In this document: positions 1-9,101 of the stretch, in pieces
Position numbering within the stretch: the stretch's first letter is position 1
How the letters are laid out: each line of letters opens with the position of its first letter
Source of the DNA: Corynebacterium glyciniphilum AJ 3170
Lineage (GTDB): Bacteria > Actinomycetota > Actinomycetes > Mycobacteriales > Mycobacteriaceae
Length of the DNA: 64,000 bases
Assembly (NCBI RefSeq): GCF_000626675.1
Contig: NZ_CP006842.1
Location: 1,426,001-1,490,000 of the forward strand
Direction: 5' to 3'
Made by a program: the position numbers and the translations under genes
The notes under the pieces: generated by a model
The model's database searches: none
Seen by the model: only the letters and a program-made list of their open reading frames with translations
What the model was told of the DNA's origin: nothing

Positions 1-1
1 C

Positions 2-637
<636 letters not shown>

Positions 638-649
638 GGGGTCACGCAC

Positions 650-1024
650 ATGGCTGAGATTGCCGCTGAACTGGTGGCCGTGGAGCGGATGCTGTGGTCG
701 GGTAAGGCCACCTCCGTCACCGCACAGACCACCGAGGGCGAGATCGGCGTGCTGCCCGGCCACGAGCCGCTGCTCGGCCAGTTGGTCGAGAACGGCGTCG
801 TGGTCATCCGGACCACTGAGGGAGAGACTCTCGTCGCCGCGGTACAGGGCGGTTTCCTGTCCGTGTCGACGGCGAAGATCACCATTCTCGCCGATTCCGC
901 ATTGTGGGCCCATGAGGTCGACACCGCTGACGCCGAGGCGCGCGAGCGCGACGCCTCGACCGACGAGGAGCGGGAGTTGGCACAGTCCGAACTTCGCGCC
1001 GTGAAGCGTCTGCAGGAGAGCTGA
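650..1024 (+). CDS. atpC: ATP synthase F1 subunit epsilon
   Basis: Epsilon subunit of F1 (124 residues), the last gene of the ATP synthase operon. It forms part of the central stalk and can inhibit ATP hydrolysis. The N-terminal beta-sandwich is recognisable from the segment with [19 protein letters not shown] and the following GGFLSVS strands. The C-terminal helical part is short (ends RAVKRLQES), as in other actinobacterial epsilon subunits. The ATG follows a purine-rich stretch (AAGGGG) 12 nt after the atpD stop. A very strong inverted repeat starts 17 nt after the stop and closes the operon. Confidence 0.96.
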   Translation: MAEIAAELVAVERMLWSGKATSVTAQTTEGEIGVLPGHEPLLGQLVENGVVVIRTTEGETLVAAVQGGFLSVSTAKITILADSALWAHEVDTADAEARERDASTDEERELAQSELRAVKRLQES

Positions 1025-1040
1025 CAGCCGCTGCACCTGC

Positions 1041-1079
1041 CGCCGGGCCGGTCACCTCAATGAGGTGACCGGCCCGGCG
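1041..1079 (+). terminator. Intrinsic terminator after atpC
   Basis: Perfect 19-bp inverted repeat (arms 1041-1059 and 1061-1079) around a single central base, followed by TTCTTCG. It lies directly after the last atp gene and is the strongest hairpin near this operon end. The T-run is poor, as is common in high-GC actinobacteria. Confidence 0.85.
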
Positions 1080-1227
1080 TTCTTCGTGGGCTGCGGTGAC
1101 GGCAGGAGTATCGTCCCCTTTTGGTACTCCCTCCGAGCGGCGGTAACATCAACCGAAAGTTCGGAGGCGCAATTCCCCCGACGGACGACTACCGTCGGAG
1201 GATGACGACCGAGAAGGGGCGTACCTG

Positions 1228-1683
1228 GTGCTGTTGAACATTCTGGTCACCGTTGTGGTGATCGTGCTCGTCTGCGGAGCACTTATCGCAGGTGCGCGTT
1301 TTCTTACGCTCCGCAGTCGAGGAATCCCCGTGGTGGTCAGAAGCCTTCCGAATCCGGATGGCAGGCACTGGCGCCACGGGGTTCTTGTATACGGGAGCGG
1401 GATCGCCAGGGTGTACAAACTCCGGTCGGTCCGGCCCGAGTCGGACCTGCAGCTGAGTCGTCACCACACCGAGATCACCGACAGGCGCCCCATCACCCGT
1501 CGAGAAGCGGCGTTCCTCGAGTCGGAACTGCACGTGATGACGTTGCTCGACGGAAAGAGGACCTGGGAGGTCGCCCTGGACGATGCCGGAGACACCGCTC
1601 TGGTCTCCTGGTTGGAGTCGGCGCCGTCGGAACGGATGGTGCGGTCGGACATGCGGATGGCGCGGAAGCGCGGAATCCGTTAA
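1228..1683 (+). CDS. DUF2550 family membrane-anchored protein
   Basis: 151-residue protein with one N-terminal transmembrane segment (about residues 3-25, LLNILVTVVVIVLVCGALIA) and a cytoplasmic domain containing WRHGVLVYG and RSVRPESDLQLSR. This is the DUF2550 family, which in mycobacteria and corynebacteria sits directly after atpC (Rv1312 in M. tuberculosis). Its function is unknown. The start is a GTG with AAGGGG 8-9 nt upstream. It is separated from the atp operon by the terminator at 1041-1079, so it should have its own promoter. Identification rests on the conserved position plus sequence features. Confidence 0.85.
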   Translation: MLLNILVTVVVIVLVCGALIAGARFLTLRSRGIPVVVRSLPNPDGRHWRHGVLVYGSGIARVYKLRSVRPESDLQLSRHHTEITDRRPITRREAAFLESELHVMTLLDGKRTWEVALDDAGDTALVSWLESAPSERMVRSDMRMARKRGIR

Positions 1684-1754
1684 CCCTTCTGGAGTGGATA
1701 CGGGGGTGGGGTGCTGCCGTCAACCCCGGTGGTTGATGGGGTAGCCTGTTCTCC

Positions 1755-2456
1755 ATGCGTTTGGTCATTTGCCGCTGCTCCGTCGACTACGAGGGGCGTC
1801 TCGCGGCCCATCTTCCCGAAGCCGACCGTCTGATCATGGTCAAAGCGGACGGTTCCGTGAGCATCCATGCGGATGACCGGGCCTACAAGCCTCTCAACTG
1901 GATGACGCCTCCGTGCACGTTGACCGTTGCGGAATCAGCCGATGTGCCGCAGGACATGGCGGAGCAGGGCGTGGAGTCTGTGTGGACCGTGGAGAATCCG
2001 AAGAAAGAGCGGCTCACCATCCGCCTCTGGAAGGTGTACTCCGACACGTCCCACGAACTGGGGGAGGATCCCGGGTTGGTCAAGGACGGCGTCGAGTCTC
2101 ATCTGCAGGAGCTGCTGGCGGAACAGATCGATATTCTCGGCGAGGGGTACACGCTGGTTCGGCGTGAGTATCCCACCGCCATCGGCCCGATCGACATCCT
2201 GTCACGCGATGCGGACGGACAGACTGTCGCGGTGGAGATCAAACGCCGGGGCGGCATCGACGGGGTCGAGCAACTGTCGCGGTACGTCGATCTGTTGAAC
2301 CGCGATGAACTCCTGGCGCCGGTACAGGGTGTGTTTGCCGCGCAGGAGATCAAACCTCAGGCGAAGACGCTGGCCGAGGACCGGGGCTTCCGGTGCGTGA
2401 CCTTGGATTACCAGGCGATGCGCGGTGTGGAGTCGGACGAACTCCGTTTGTTCTGA
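1755..2456 (+). CDS. nucS: Mismatch-specific endonuclease NucS/EndoMS
   Basis: 233-residue NucS, the enzyme that replaces MutSL mismatch repair in most actinobacteria by cutting both strands at mismatches. The N-terminal dimerisation/DNA-binding domain starts [16 protein letters not shown]. The C-terminal PD-(D/E)XK nuclease core shows D147 (GPIDILSRD), E161 and K163 (VAVEIKRR). The protein ends in LRLF, matching the C-terminal beta-clamp-binding tail described for corynebacterial EndoMS. The TAGCCT at 1742-1747 is only 7 nt before the ATG and no Shine-Dalgarno sequence is visible, so the mRNA is probably leaderless. Confidence 0.96.
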   Translation: MRLVICRCSVDYEGRLAAHLPEADRLIMVKADGSVSIHADDRAYKPLNWMTPPCTLTVAESADVPQDMAEQGVESVWTVENPKKERLTIRLWKVYSDTSHELGEDPGLVKDGVESHLQELLAEQIDILGEGYTLVRREYPTAIGPIDILSRDADGQTVAVEIKRRGGIDGVEQLSRYVDLLNRDELLAPVQGVFAAQEIKPQAKTLAEDRGFRCVTLDYQAMRGVESDELRLF

Positions 2457-2472
2457 GGACGGTCACGGGTCG

Positions 2473-2784
2473 ATGCCGAGGCGAAACAGGAGACAGGGAC
2501 ACCAGGACCGCACCACACGTCGGGACGGGGCCTCATATCTCGGGACACGGCGCGAGGACGCGCCGTCCTGGGCAGGTGGTCCGTCCGGGTGGGCCGAATC
2601 GTACCTGGTACGTCGCATCGGGTCCCAGTCGGCTGTGAAGTACTACGTCTGCCCGGGCTGTAACCAGAACATCCCGCCGGGGCTGGCGCACATCGTCGCC
2701 TGGCCGGATTCACACCGTGGCGGCGACAACCGCCGGCACTGGCACACCGGGTGTTGGGAGCGGCGTCGGACCGGTCGGCGCTAA
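2473..2784 (+). CDS. Small conserved actinobacterial protein with CxxC and HxxxC cluster (possible zinc ribbon)
   Basis: 103-residue basic protein starting MPRRNRRQ, 16 nt after nucS. The N-terminal half is Arg/Gly-rich and probably disordered. The C-terminal half has YYVCPGCNQNIPPG, then HIVAWP, then RRHWHTGCW. The CPGC pair with the later His and Cys residues is the pattern of a small zinc-binding module. Actinobacterial genomes commonly carry this protein beside nucS, often labelled ATP/GTP-binding protein without evidence. An upstream ATG at 2425 overlaps nucS and is a less likely start. Any link to mismatch repair is only suggested by the neighbourhood. Confidence 0.75.
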   Translation: MPRRNRRQGHQDRTTRRDGASYLGTRREDAPSWAGGPSGWAESYLVRRIGSQSAVKYYVCPGCNQNIPPGLAHIVAWPDSHRGGDNRRHWHTGCWERRRTGRR

Positions 2785-2795
2785 GATGGGGCGCC

Positions 2796-3782
2796 ATGAC
2801 GACACCGAACAATCCGGGACACCATCAGCAGCGCGGCCCCGCAACGCCGAATCGTTTCGCGGCAGGTGCCGTGGACCTCGGCGCTGTGAAGGAGGCTGCA
2901 GATCAGCGTCAGCGGGCAGCTGAACGGACCAGGGAGGAAGCCGAGAGCGGAGTGCGCGTCGCACGCAGTGCGGCGATCACTCCGGACACCTTCGAACAGG
3001 ACCTCGTCGTCCGTTCAACCCAGGTAGCGGTGATCCTCCTTCTGGGAAGTCAGCGTGCGGAGGGATGCGCGGACATGGCCGCGGAGTTCACCCGACTCGC
3101 CGAAGCCCAGGATTCCTCCGGAGAGCCGGTCCAGTGGGTCTTTCGCGAGGTCGACGTTGACTCGACTCCGGAGATCGCCCAGGCACTTCAGGTGCAGGCG
3201 GTCCCTACGGTACTGGCACTGGCCGGCGGTCGCCCGCTGACCAATTTCGAGGGCGTTCAGCCGCCGGAACAGATCGCCCAGTTCGTCGCCGCAGTGGTTC
3301 GTGCCGTCGACGGCAGGTTGCCAGGGCTTCCCGAAGAGGAGGGCGCCGGCGAGGATGCTGGAGCGGCCGGGGTTGACGGTGCTGACAGTGACGCCGGTGA
3401 CGGGGATGGAGCAGACCCCCGCTTCGACGAAGCCGCCTCACTGCTCGACGAGGAGGACTTCACCGGCGCCACGGCCGTGTATGACCGGATTATCGCAGAC
3501 ACCGCCGCGGAGCCGGAGACCGTCTCGGAGGCCCGAGCCGCACGGGTGACGGCTGTTCTCCTGGAGCGATCGGCGTCCGGTGCCTCCGACGACATCGATG
3601 ACCTCTTGTTGGCAGGTGCGCGCGAGGAGGCGTTTGACACGCTCATTGAGCGCATCAGGACCAGTGAGGGGAAAGACCGCGATGCGGCGCGTTCGCGACT
3701 CCTGGAGATTTTCTCCATGTACGACACTGCTGACCCGGCGGTCATCGCCGCCCGGACCCGAATGGCTTCCGCGCTGTTCTGA
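2796..3782 (+). CDS. Thioredoxin-fold/TPR protein (YbbN/CnoX-like)
   Basis: 328-residue cytoplasmic protein. Residues about 60-170 form a thioredoxin-like domain (VILLLGSQRAEGCADMAAEF, then REVDVDSTPEIAQALQVQAV and PTVLALAGG), including the cis-Pro loop. The redox CxxC is absent: only one Cys remains, so it is unlikely to be an oxidoreductase. An acidic Asp/Gly/Ala linker follows, then a helical TPR-like region resembling the C-terminal domain of YbbN (CnoX), a holdase co-chaperone. The position after nucS matches Rv1324 of M. tuberculosis. TAAGAT at 2782-2787 lies 8 nt before the ATG, suggesting a leaderless message. An upstream in-frame ATG at 2751 overlaps the previous gene and was rejected. 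Confidence 0.85.
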   Translation: MTTPNNPGHHQQRGPATPNRFAAGAVDLGAVKEAADQRQRAAERTREEAESGVRVARSAAITPDTFEQDLVVRSTQVAVILLLGSQRAEGCADMAAEFTRLAEAQDSSGEPVQWVFREVDVDSTPEIAQALQVQAVPTVLALAGGRPLTNFEGVQPPEQIAQFVAAVVRAVDGRLPGLPEEEGAGEDAGAAGVDGADSDAGDGDGADPRFDEAASLLDEEDFTGATAVYDRIIADTAAEPETVSEARAARVTAVLLERSASGASDDIDDLLLAGAREEAFDTLIERIRTSEGKDRDAARSRLLEIFSMYDTADPAVIAARTRMASALF

Positions 3783-3850
3783 GTGGCGGAGGACGGGATC
3801 GTCGGTGACGGGGACCCCTGATCTGCCGCCGGTGGTGCGGATAGGGCACG

Positions 3851-4717
3851 ATGGGAAGGGTGAATGACACCATCATCTCGACTCCCGCCACTGCCGATGC
3901 CCTGGATGAGGACCTTGTCCTGGATCTCCGCGACGTTGCCATGGTCCGCGACGGACGACATGTCCTTCATCCGGTGACATGGCAGGTAGAGGTTGACGAG
4001 CGATGGATTCTCATCGGCCCGAACGGTGCCGGGAAGACGTCGCTGCTGACGATTGCCGGTGCACGTCAGTATCCGTCGTCCGGCACGGCGCGGATCGTGG
4101 GGGAGACGCTGGGGAGGACCGACGTCCGGGAACTGCGGACCGCCGTGGGGATGTCCTCTGCCGCCGTCGCTCATCAGGTCCCCGGAGGAGAGAAGGTCAT
4201 CGACCTCGTTATCTCTGCCGGATATGACGTGATGGGGCGGTGGCGTGAGAAGTATGACCGGGGAGATGAACTCCGTGCCATGGAGATCCTGGAGCAGATG
4301 GGTGCGGTCCACCTCGGCGACCAGATGTGGGAGACGCTGAGCGAAGGTGAGCGCAAGCGGGTCCTGATTGCCCGGGCGTTGATGACTGACCCCGAACTTC
4401 TGCTGCTCGACGAACCGGGGGCCGGTCTTGATCTGGGAGGCCGCGAAGACCTGGTCATGATGCTCGGTGAACTGGCAGCGGACCCGGACGCACCGGCTAC
4501 GGTGATGGTCACTCACCACGTCGAGGAGATCCCGCCGGGATTCACCCACGGTATGATTCTCGACGAGGGGCGTGTGGTGGCACAGGGATTGCTTGAGGAC
4601 GTGATGACGTCAGAGAACCTGACACGTGCCTATCATCAGCCGATCTCTCTGACCGTCGACGATGGTCGGTACTTTGCCCGTCGGACGAGAAATGCTGGAA
4701 GTCACCGCGCACGGTAG
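3851..4717 (+). CDS. ABC transporter ATP-binding protein (stand-alone)
   Basis: 288-residue ABC ATPase with Walker A GPNGAGKTS, signature LSEGERKR, Walker B ELLLLDEP and the switch His in VMVTHHVEEIP. No permease gene is adjacent, and similar single ATPases (YlmA-like) are common in actinobacteria, so the substrate and even a transport role are uncertain. The start is ambiguous: ATG at 3851 or GTG at 3860, neither with a good ribosome-binding site. It lies 68 nt after the thioredoxin/TPR gene. Confidence 0.85.
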   Translation: MGRVNDTIISTPATADALDEDLVLDLRDVAMVRDGRHVLHPVTWQVEVDERWILIGPNGAGKTSLLTIAGARQYPSSGTARIVGETLGRTDVRELRTAVGMSSAAVAHQVPGGEKVIDLVISAGYDVMGRWREKYDRGDELRAMEILEQMGAVHLGDQMWETLSEGERKRVLIARALMTDPELLLLDEPGAGLDLGGREDLVMMLGELAADPDAPATVMVTHHVEEIPPGFTHGMILDEGRVVAQGLLEDVMTSENLTRAYHQPISLTVDDGRYFARRTRNAGSHRAR

Positions 4718-4770
4718 CACCCGCCAGCGCTCGGTAACTGAGACGACGTGAGAGGGCTATGGTGGAGGAC

Positions 4771-5724
4771 ATGGTGGACGGCAGCGTGAACAGCAGACAC
4801 CGCGCAGGAGACAACGGCGCCGTTGCGGCAGACTCTGCAGTGGCGCCCGCCCGGCACGCCTCGACACTGATGCTCCTGAGAGACACCCTCAGTGGCCCCG
4901 AGGTCTATGTGCAGGAGCGCGCAAGCACGATGCGCTTCTGCGCGGAGATGACGGTGTTTCCCGGTGGGGGAGTGGACGCCAGGGACCTGCCCGGTGACGC
5001 TGACGGTGACGGGCACGATTCACCGGCGATCGGCTGGCAGGGACCGTCGACCCAGTGGTGGTCAGAGCGACTGGGGACCACGCCCGACCTGGCCCGGGCC
5101 CTGGTGTGTGCGGCCGTGCGTGAGACGTTCGAGGAGACCGGGACTCTGCTGGCAGGTTATGCCGGGGAGTCGGCGGAGAACGGCAGTGGCCCGGTCCGGG
5201 ACACGACTCCTTATCTGCCGTTTCGCCAGGAGCTGGAACATCACCGGCTGGCGTTCTCCGATTTTCTGAGTATGCATGACCTGGTTCTCCGCGGAGATCT
5301 GCTGCGGCCGTGGGCGAACTGGGTGACCCCTGAATCCCAGCCGATCCGGTATGACACCGCATTCTTCGTTGCGGCGATGCCTGAGGGCCAGGAGGCGTAC
5401 GGCGACACCCGCGAAGCGACGTCGACCGGGTGGTTCCGTCCGGCGACGCTTTTGGACGGCTGGCGTAACAGGAAGATCAATCTGATGCCTCCGACCTGGG
5501 CACAACTCAAGATGCTCGATACTTTCCGGAGCGTCAGTGAGGTGCTGGATTTCGCCGAGACGCTGCGGGTCGACCCGGTCCGTAGTGAGCCTGTCGATGA
5601 ACCGTATATGGCGGAGTACTACCTGTTGGAGACCCGGATGTACGGCTATCCGGAACGGGTGTTCGCTCCCGGGATGAAATTCGCCGTCGATCCGGAGGAC
5701 CTGCCTCCGTCCCCGTTCTCGTGA
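4771..5724 (+). CDS. Nudix hydrolase-like protein
   Basis: 317-residue Nudix-fold protein. The Nudix helix is recognisable from RETFEETGTLL, which gives the RExxEEtG core. The upstream glycine segment (VFPGGGVDARDL) is separated from it by a long insertion of about 50 residues. This is typical of the large Nudix proteins related to coenzyme A or nucleoside diphosphate hydrolases, so the substrate cannot be named. TATGGT at 4758-4763 is 7 nt before ATG 4771, which favours that start over the in-frame ATG at 4759. The stop overlaps the next gene by 4 nt (GTGA), indicating translational coupling. Confidence 0.85.
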   Translation: MVDGSVNSRHRAGDNGAVAADSAVAPARHASTLMLLRDTLSGPEVYVQERASTMRFCAEMTVFPGGGVDARDLPGDADGDGHDSPAIGWQGPSTQWWSERLGTTPDLARALVCAAVRETFEETGTLLAGYAGESAENGSGPVRDTTPYLPFRQELEHHRLAFSDFLSMHDLVLRGDLLRPWANWVTPESQPIRYDTAFFVAAMPEGQEAYGDTREATSTGWFRPATLLDGWRNRKINLMPPTWAQLKMLDTFRSVSEVLDFAETLRVDPVRSEPVDEPYMAEYYLLETRMYGYPERVFAPGMKFAVDPEDLPPSPFS

Positions 5725-6953
5725 CATATACGGTCGACGAGGTCCACTGGCTCGCCGAGAATGCGGGTGCCGTGGCAGAGGCTGAGCAACTCGAGTTGTC
5801 GACGTCGAGCAAGGTGCGGGACAGTGCGAGACTCCGGGAGCGCCACGGTGACAAGGCGAGGGCGCTCAGTGAATTGGTGACGGCGCGGCGCGCGGCTGTG
5901 CGGGGCGGGAAAGTGCCCGGGGACTGGTTGGTCTGCGGAGAGTCGGGGCAACAGGCGACTCCGGCCCTGGTTGCGGCAGAACGTGCGGGTTTCCTTGCCG
6001 AGGTTCTGGGCGTGGGTTCGTCCGGGGGCCAGACGGGGCCGGTTGTCGCGGACGTGACCTGTTCGGTGGGCACAGAGCTCCTTCATCTGTCCCGGTGGTT
6101 CGGAACCGTGTTCGGTGCTGATCTGGATCCTGCACGGCTGGCGATGGCGCAGTACAACATGGCAGCGTCAGGTGTGTCCGCACACCATGTCGGGCTCGTC
6201 CGTGCGGACGCTGTCCTGCCTGCCTTTGCACCGGGAAGCGTCGACGTCGTGGTGGCTGATCCGGCACGTCGGACGTCCCGCGGGCGGATCCGTGATCCAA
6301 AGGACCTGCTTCCACCACTTCCTGACCTGTTGTCGGCGCATGCGGGAGCCGCTCTGGCGGTGAAGTGTGCCCCGGGAATCGACTACACAGACTGGGAGGG
6401 GCAGGTTGATGTCGTCAGCGTCGACGGTGGCGTGAAAGAGGCGTGTCTCTACACCCCCGACCTGGCACGCCATGATCGTCGTGCAGTGGTGTTCCGCAAG
6501 GGTGAACGACGGGTGCTGACCACTGATGACCCGGAGTCGGAGGACGTAGCTGCCCTCGGACGGTACATCCTCGACCCGGATGGGGCGATCGTGCGCGCGG
6601 GGCTGGTACGCCAGTACGCTGCAGCGATCGGGTGGTGGCGGATTGACCCGCATATCGCCTACCTCAGCGGGGATTCTCTCGGTGCGTTCCGGGAGGGTGG
6701 TGCAGTGCCAGGGCAGCGCGTCTTCGAGGTGATCGATCAGGTGCCGCTGAAGCGACTGAAGTCAGCACTTGCTTCGTTGGGGTGCGGGCGCCTGGAAATC
6801 CTCGTGCGGGGTGTGGACGTGGACCCGGATGCGCTACGCCGGAAGATGAAGTTGAAACGCGGACACGGTGGCCGGGAACTGACGGTCGTCGTCGCGCGGA
6901 TCGGGGACACGGCGACAGCCGTGATCGCGCAGGAACTACACCTGCGGGGGTAG
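5721..6953 (+). CDS. Class I SAM-dependent methyltransferase with THUMP-like domain
   Basis: 410-residue protein with a Rossmann methyltransferase core. VADVTCSVGTELLHLS is the SAM-binding motif I region, GADLDPARLAMAQYN the acidic loop, and VVVADPARR the motif IV region. A C-terminal THUMP-like region follows (LKSALASLGCGRLEILVRG). These proteins are conserved in actinobacteria and are presumed RNA methyltransferases, but the target is not known. The start GTG overlaps the Nudix stop (GTGA). No clear terminator follows before the etf genes. Confidence 0.85.
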   Translation: MTYTVDEVHWLAENAGAVAEAEQLELSTSSKVRDSARLRERHGDKARALSELVTARRAAVRGGKVPGDWLVCGESGQQATPALVAAERAGFLAEVLGVGSSGGQTGPVVADVTCSVGTELLHLSRWFGTVFGADLDPARLAMAQYNMAASGVSAHHVGLVRADAVLPAFAPGSVDVVVADPARRTSRGRIRDPKDLLPPLPDLLSAHAGAALAVKCAPGIDYTDWEGQVDVVSVDGGVKEACLYTPDLARHDRRAVVFRKGERRVLTTDDPESEDVAALGRYILDPDGAIVRAGLVRQYAAAIGWWRIDPHIAYLSGDSLGAFREGGAVPGQRVFEVIDQVPLKRLKSALASLGCGRLEILVRGVDVDPDALRRKMKLKRGHGGRELTVVVARIGDTATAVIAQELHLRG

Positions 6954-7069
6954 TGATAAAAAAATGATTTCCGGCACGCCGCCCGGTATCGGTGCAGGTG
7001 ACGCAGTTTCTGAGGTGACGTGGCCCGGAGCGGATTTCCGATGTGCGCTACATCACGGTGATTCGCAGG

Positions 7070-7075
7070 TAGACT
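7070..7075 (+). promoter_or_regulatory. Candidate -10 element for etfBA
   Basis: TAGACT lies 40 nt upstream of the etfB ATG and is preceded by AGG. No good -35 is seen 16-18 nt upstream. If it is used, the transcript carries a leader of about 33 nt with the AGGAAGG ribosome-binding site at 7101-7107. Confidence 0.4.
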
Positions 7076-7115
7076 TCTGACCGAAGAAAAGCACCCCAAG
7101 CAGGAAGGCCTATGA

Positions 7116-7904
7116 ATGTCGAACATCGTGGTTCTGGTCAAGCAGGTGCCGGACACCTATTCCGAGCGCAAGCTGACTGATGACGACTTCACCCTCGATC
7201 GTGAGAACGCCGACGCGGTCCTCGACGAGATCAACGAGAATGCCGTAGAAGCTGCACTCCAGCTCAAGGAAGCTGGTGGCGACCGCAACGTCGTCGTGCT
7301 TTCCGTCGGTCCTGCCAGCGCCAAGGACGCGCTGCGCAAGGCACTGTCCCTCGGTGCGGACGAGGCCATCCTCGTCACCGACGATGCCCTGGCAGGCTCC
7401 GATGCTCTCGGTACCGCCTGGACCCTGTCGAACGCGCTGAACCTGGTCGATGACATCGAGCTGATCATCGCGGGTAACGCATCGACCGACGGTGTCGCAG
7501 GTGCGGTTCCCGGCCTGCTCAGCGAGTACCGCCAGATCCCGGCGCTGACGCATCTGCGCACCCTCGATGTCACGGCCGACAAGGTGTCGGGCGAGCGTGT
7601 CACCGAGGACGGCGTCTACACGGTCGAGGCTCCGAAGCCGGCCATCGTCTCTGTCACGGAGAAGGCCAATACCCCGCGTTTCGCTGTCTTCAAGGGCATC
7701 ATGGCTGCCAAGAAGAAGAAGATCCGCGAAGTCAGCCTGGGCGACATCGGCGTCGCTGCGGAGAACGTCGGCCTGGCGGCTGCGTCCACGTCCGTGACGA
7801 ACGCTGCTCCGAAGCCGGAGAAGACCGCCGGCGAGATCATCACCGACGAGGGCGACGGCGGCAACAAGCTGGTCGAGTACCTCGTGTCGAAGAAGCTCGT
7901 CTAG
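7116..7904 (+). CDS. etfB: Electron transfer flavoprotein beta subunit
   Basis: 262-residue EtfB (FixA in mycobacterial naming, Rv3029c). With EtfA it forms the FAD/AMP heterodimer that carries electrons from acyl-CoA dehydrogenases towards the respiratory chain. Typical features are the N-terminus IVVLVKQVPDTYSERKL, the nucleotide-binding core (GNASTDGVAGAVPGLLSEY) and MAAKKKKIRE near the recognition loop. The start is supported by AGGAAGG 8 nt upstream. etfA follows after 48 nt. Confidence 0.96.
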   Translation: MSNIVVLVKQVPDTYSERKLTDDDFTLDRENADAVLDEINENAVEAALQLKEAGGDRNVVVLSVGPASAKDALRKALSLGADEAILVTDDALAGSDALGTAWTLSNALNLVDDIELIIAGNASTDGVAGAVPGLLSEYRQIPALTHLRTLDVTADKVSGERVTEDGVYTVEAPKPAIVSVTEKANTPRFAVFKGIMAAKKKKIREVSLGDIGVAAENVGLAAASTSVTNAAPKPEKTAGEIITDEGDGGNKLVEYLVSKKLV

Positions 7905-7952
7905 TTCACCCCGATTCCCGAGAACGAATCTGTCGAAAGGACATTCACAACC

Positions 7953-8906
7953 ATGACCAACGTCCTGGTACTTGTCGAGCACACGCAGGGTGAACTGAAG
8001 AACTCCACCCTCGAGCTCATCACCGCAGCCCGCGCATTCGGCACCGTCGGTGCCGTCGTCGTCGGTGCCCCCGGCACCGCCGAGAAGCTGCAGTCCGGTC
8101 TGGCTGCCGGTGGCGCCGAGACCATCTACGCCGCTGAGTCGGAGGACGCGGAGAAGTACGTCGTCACCCCCTCCGTCGACGCCGTGTCCGGCCTCGCAGC
8201 CCAGCTGCAGGTCCCGGTAGTCATCGCCGCTGGCGCCGCCGGTAACGAAATCGCCGGTCGCGTGGGCGCCCGCGTCGCTTCCGGTGTGCTCTACGACCAG
8301 ATCGAGATCCACGCCGACCGCTCCGCCACCGGCTCCATCTTCGGCGGGGACTTCACTGTCGAGTCCACCGCCGGCGGCGCGTCCCCGGTCTACACCCTGC
8401 GCGCCGGTGCGGTTGACCCGGAGCCGCAGGCCGCCTCCGGCACCATCCAGCCCGTCGAGCTTCCTGCTGCCGGCCCGACCGCCGTGACCGTCACCTCCTT
8501 CTCCCCGGCGGAGAAGGCTGACCGTCCTGAGCTCACCGAGGCGAAGATCGTCGTCTCCGGTGGCCGTGGTGTCGCTGGTCCGGAGGGCTTCCGCGATGTC
8601 GTCGAGCCCCTGGCCGACGTGCTCGGCGCAGCGGTCGGTGCGTCGCGCGCTGCTGTCGACGCCGACTACTACCCGGGCAAGTTCCAGGTCGGACAGACGG
8701 GTAAGACCGTCTCCCCGAACCTGTACCTGGCCCTCGGTATCTCCGGTGCCATCCAGCACAAGGCCGGTATGCAGACTTCCAAGACCATCGTCGCCGTGAA
8801 CAAGGATGACGAGGCCGGTATCTTCGAGATCGCTGACTTCGGTGTCGTCGGCGACCTCTTCAAGGTCGCCCCGCAGGCGACCGAGGCTCTCAAGGCCCGC
8901 GGCTAG
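7953..8906 (+). CDS. etfA: Electron transfer flavoprotein alpha subunit
   Basis: 317-residue EtfA (FixB, Rv3028c). The C-terminal FAD-binding domain is clear: [11 protein letters not shown], then [15 protein letters not shown] and the end [17 protein letters not shown], all classical EtfA signature segments. The N-terminal domain packs against EtfB. GAAAGGA lies about 8-14 nt before the ATG. A strong hairpin at 9004-9028 ends the operon. Codon use is strongly biased to C/G at third positions, suggesting high expression. Confidence 0.97.
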   Translation: MTNVLVLVEHTQGELKNSTLELITAARAFGTVGAVVVGAPGTAEKLQSGLAAGGAETIYAAESEDAEKYVVTPSVDAVSGLAAQLQVPVVIAAGAAGNEIAGRVGARVASGVLYDQIEIHADRSATGSIFGGDFTVESTAGGASPVYTLRAGAVDPEPQAASGTIQPVELPAAGPTAVTVTSFSPAEKADRPELTEAKIVVSGGRGVAGPEGFRDVVEPLADVLGAAVGASRAAVDADYYPGKFQVGQTGKTVSPNLYLALGISGAIQHKAGMQTSKTIVAVNKDDEAGIFEIADFGVVGDLFKVAPQATEALKARG

Positions 8907-9003
8907 GAGTACGTCCCTGCAGGCACCTGGCGGTGTCTGTGCCGGAACCGCCGGGTAGACTGTGCGGTGAACCGGTGAGGTGTACCGTGCACGGCACAAC
9001 GAG

Positions 9004-9028
9004 GACCCGCACTCATCGAGTGCGGGTC
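9004..9028 (+). terminator. Intrinsic terminator after etfBA
   Basis: Perfect 11-bp inverted repeat (9004-9014 and 9018-9028) with a 3-nt loop, followed by TTCGCC. It lies 97 nt downstream of the etfA stop and before the antiporter gene. Confidence 0.85.
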
Positions 9029-9101
9029 TTCGCCGTATTCCCGGAAGTTTCGGCGGCGCCCCACCATGCCACTCCGAGCCCACCACGAAGGACAGAATGC
9101 C

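Noticed and set aside
3257..4549. A 430-codon open frame antisense to the thioredoxin/TPR and ABC ATPase genes
   Set aside because: Spans two real genes and the gap between them on the opposite strand, with Ser/Arg-rich low-complexity sequence.
7110..9086. A 658-codon open frame antisense to etfBA
   Set aside because: It mirrors the strongly biased codon use of etfB and etfA on the other strand; the translation is low-complexity Gly/Asp/Arg/Val without any family motif.
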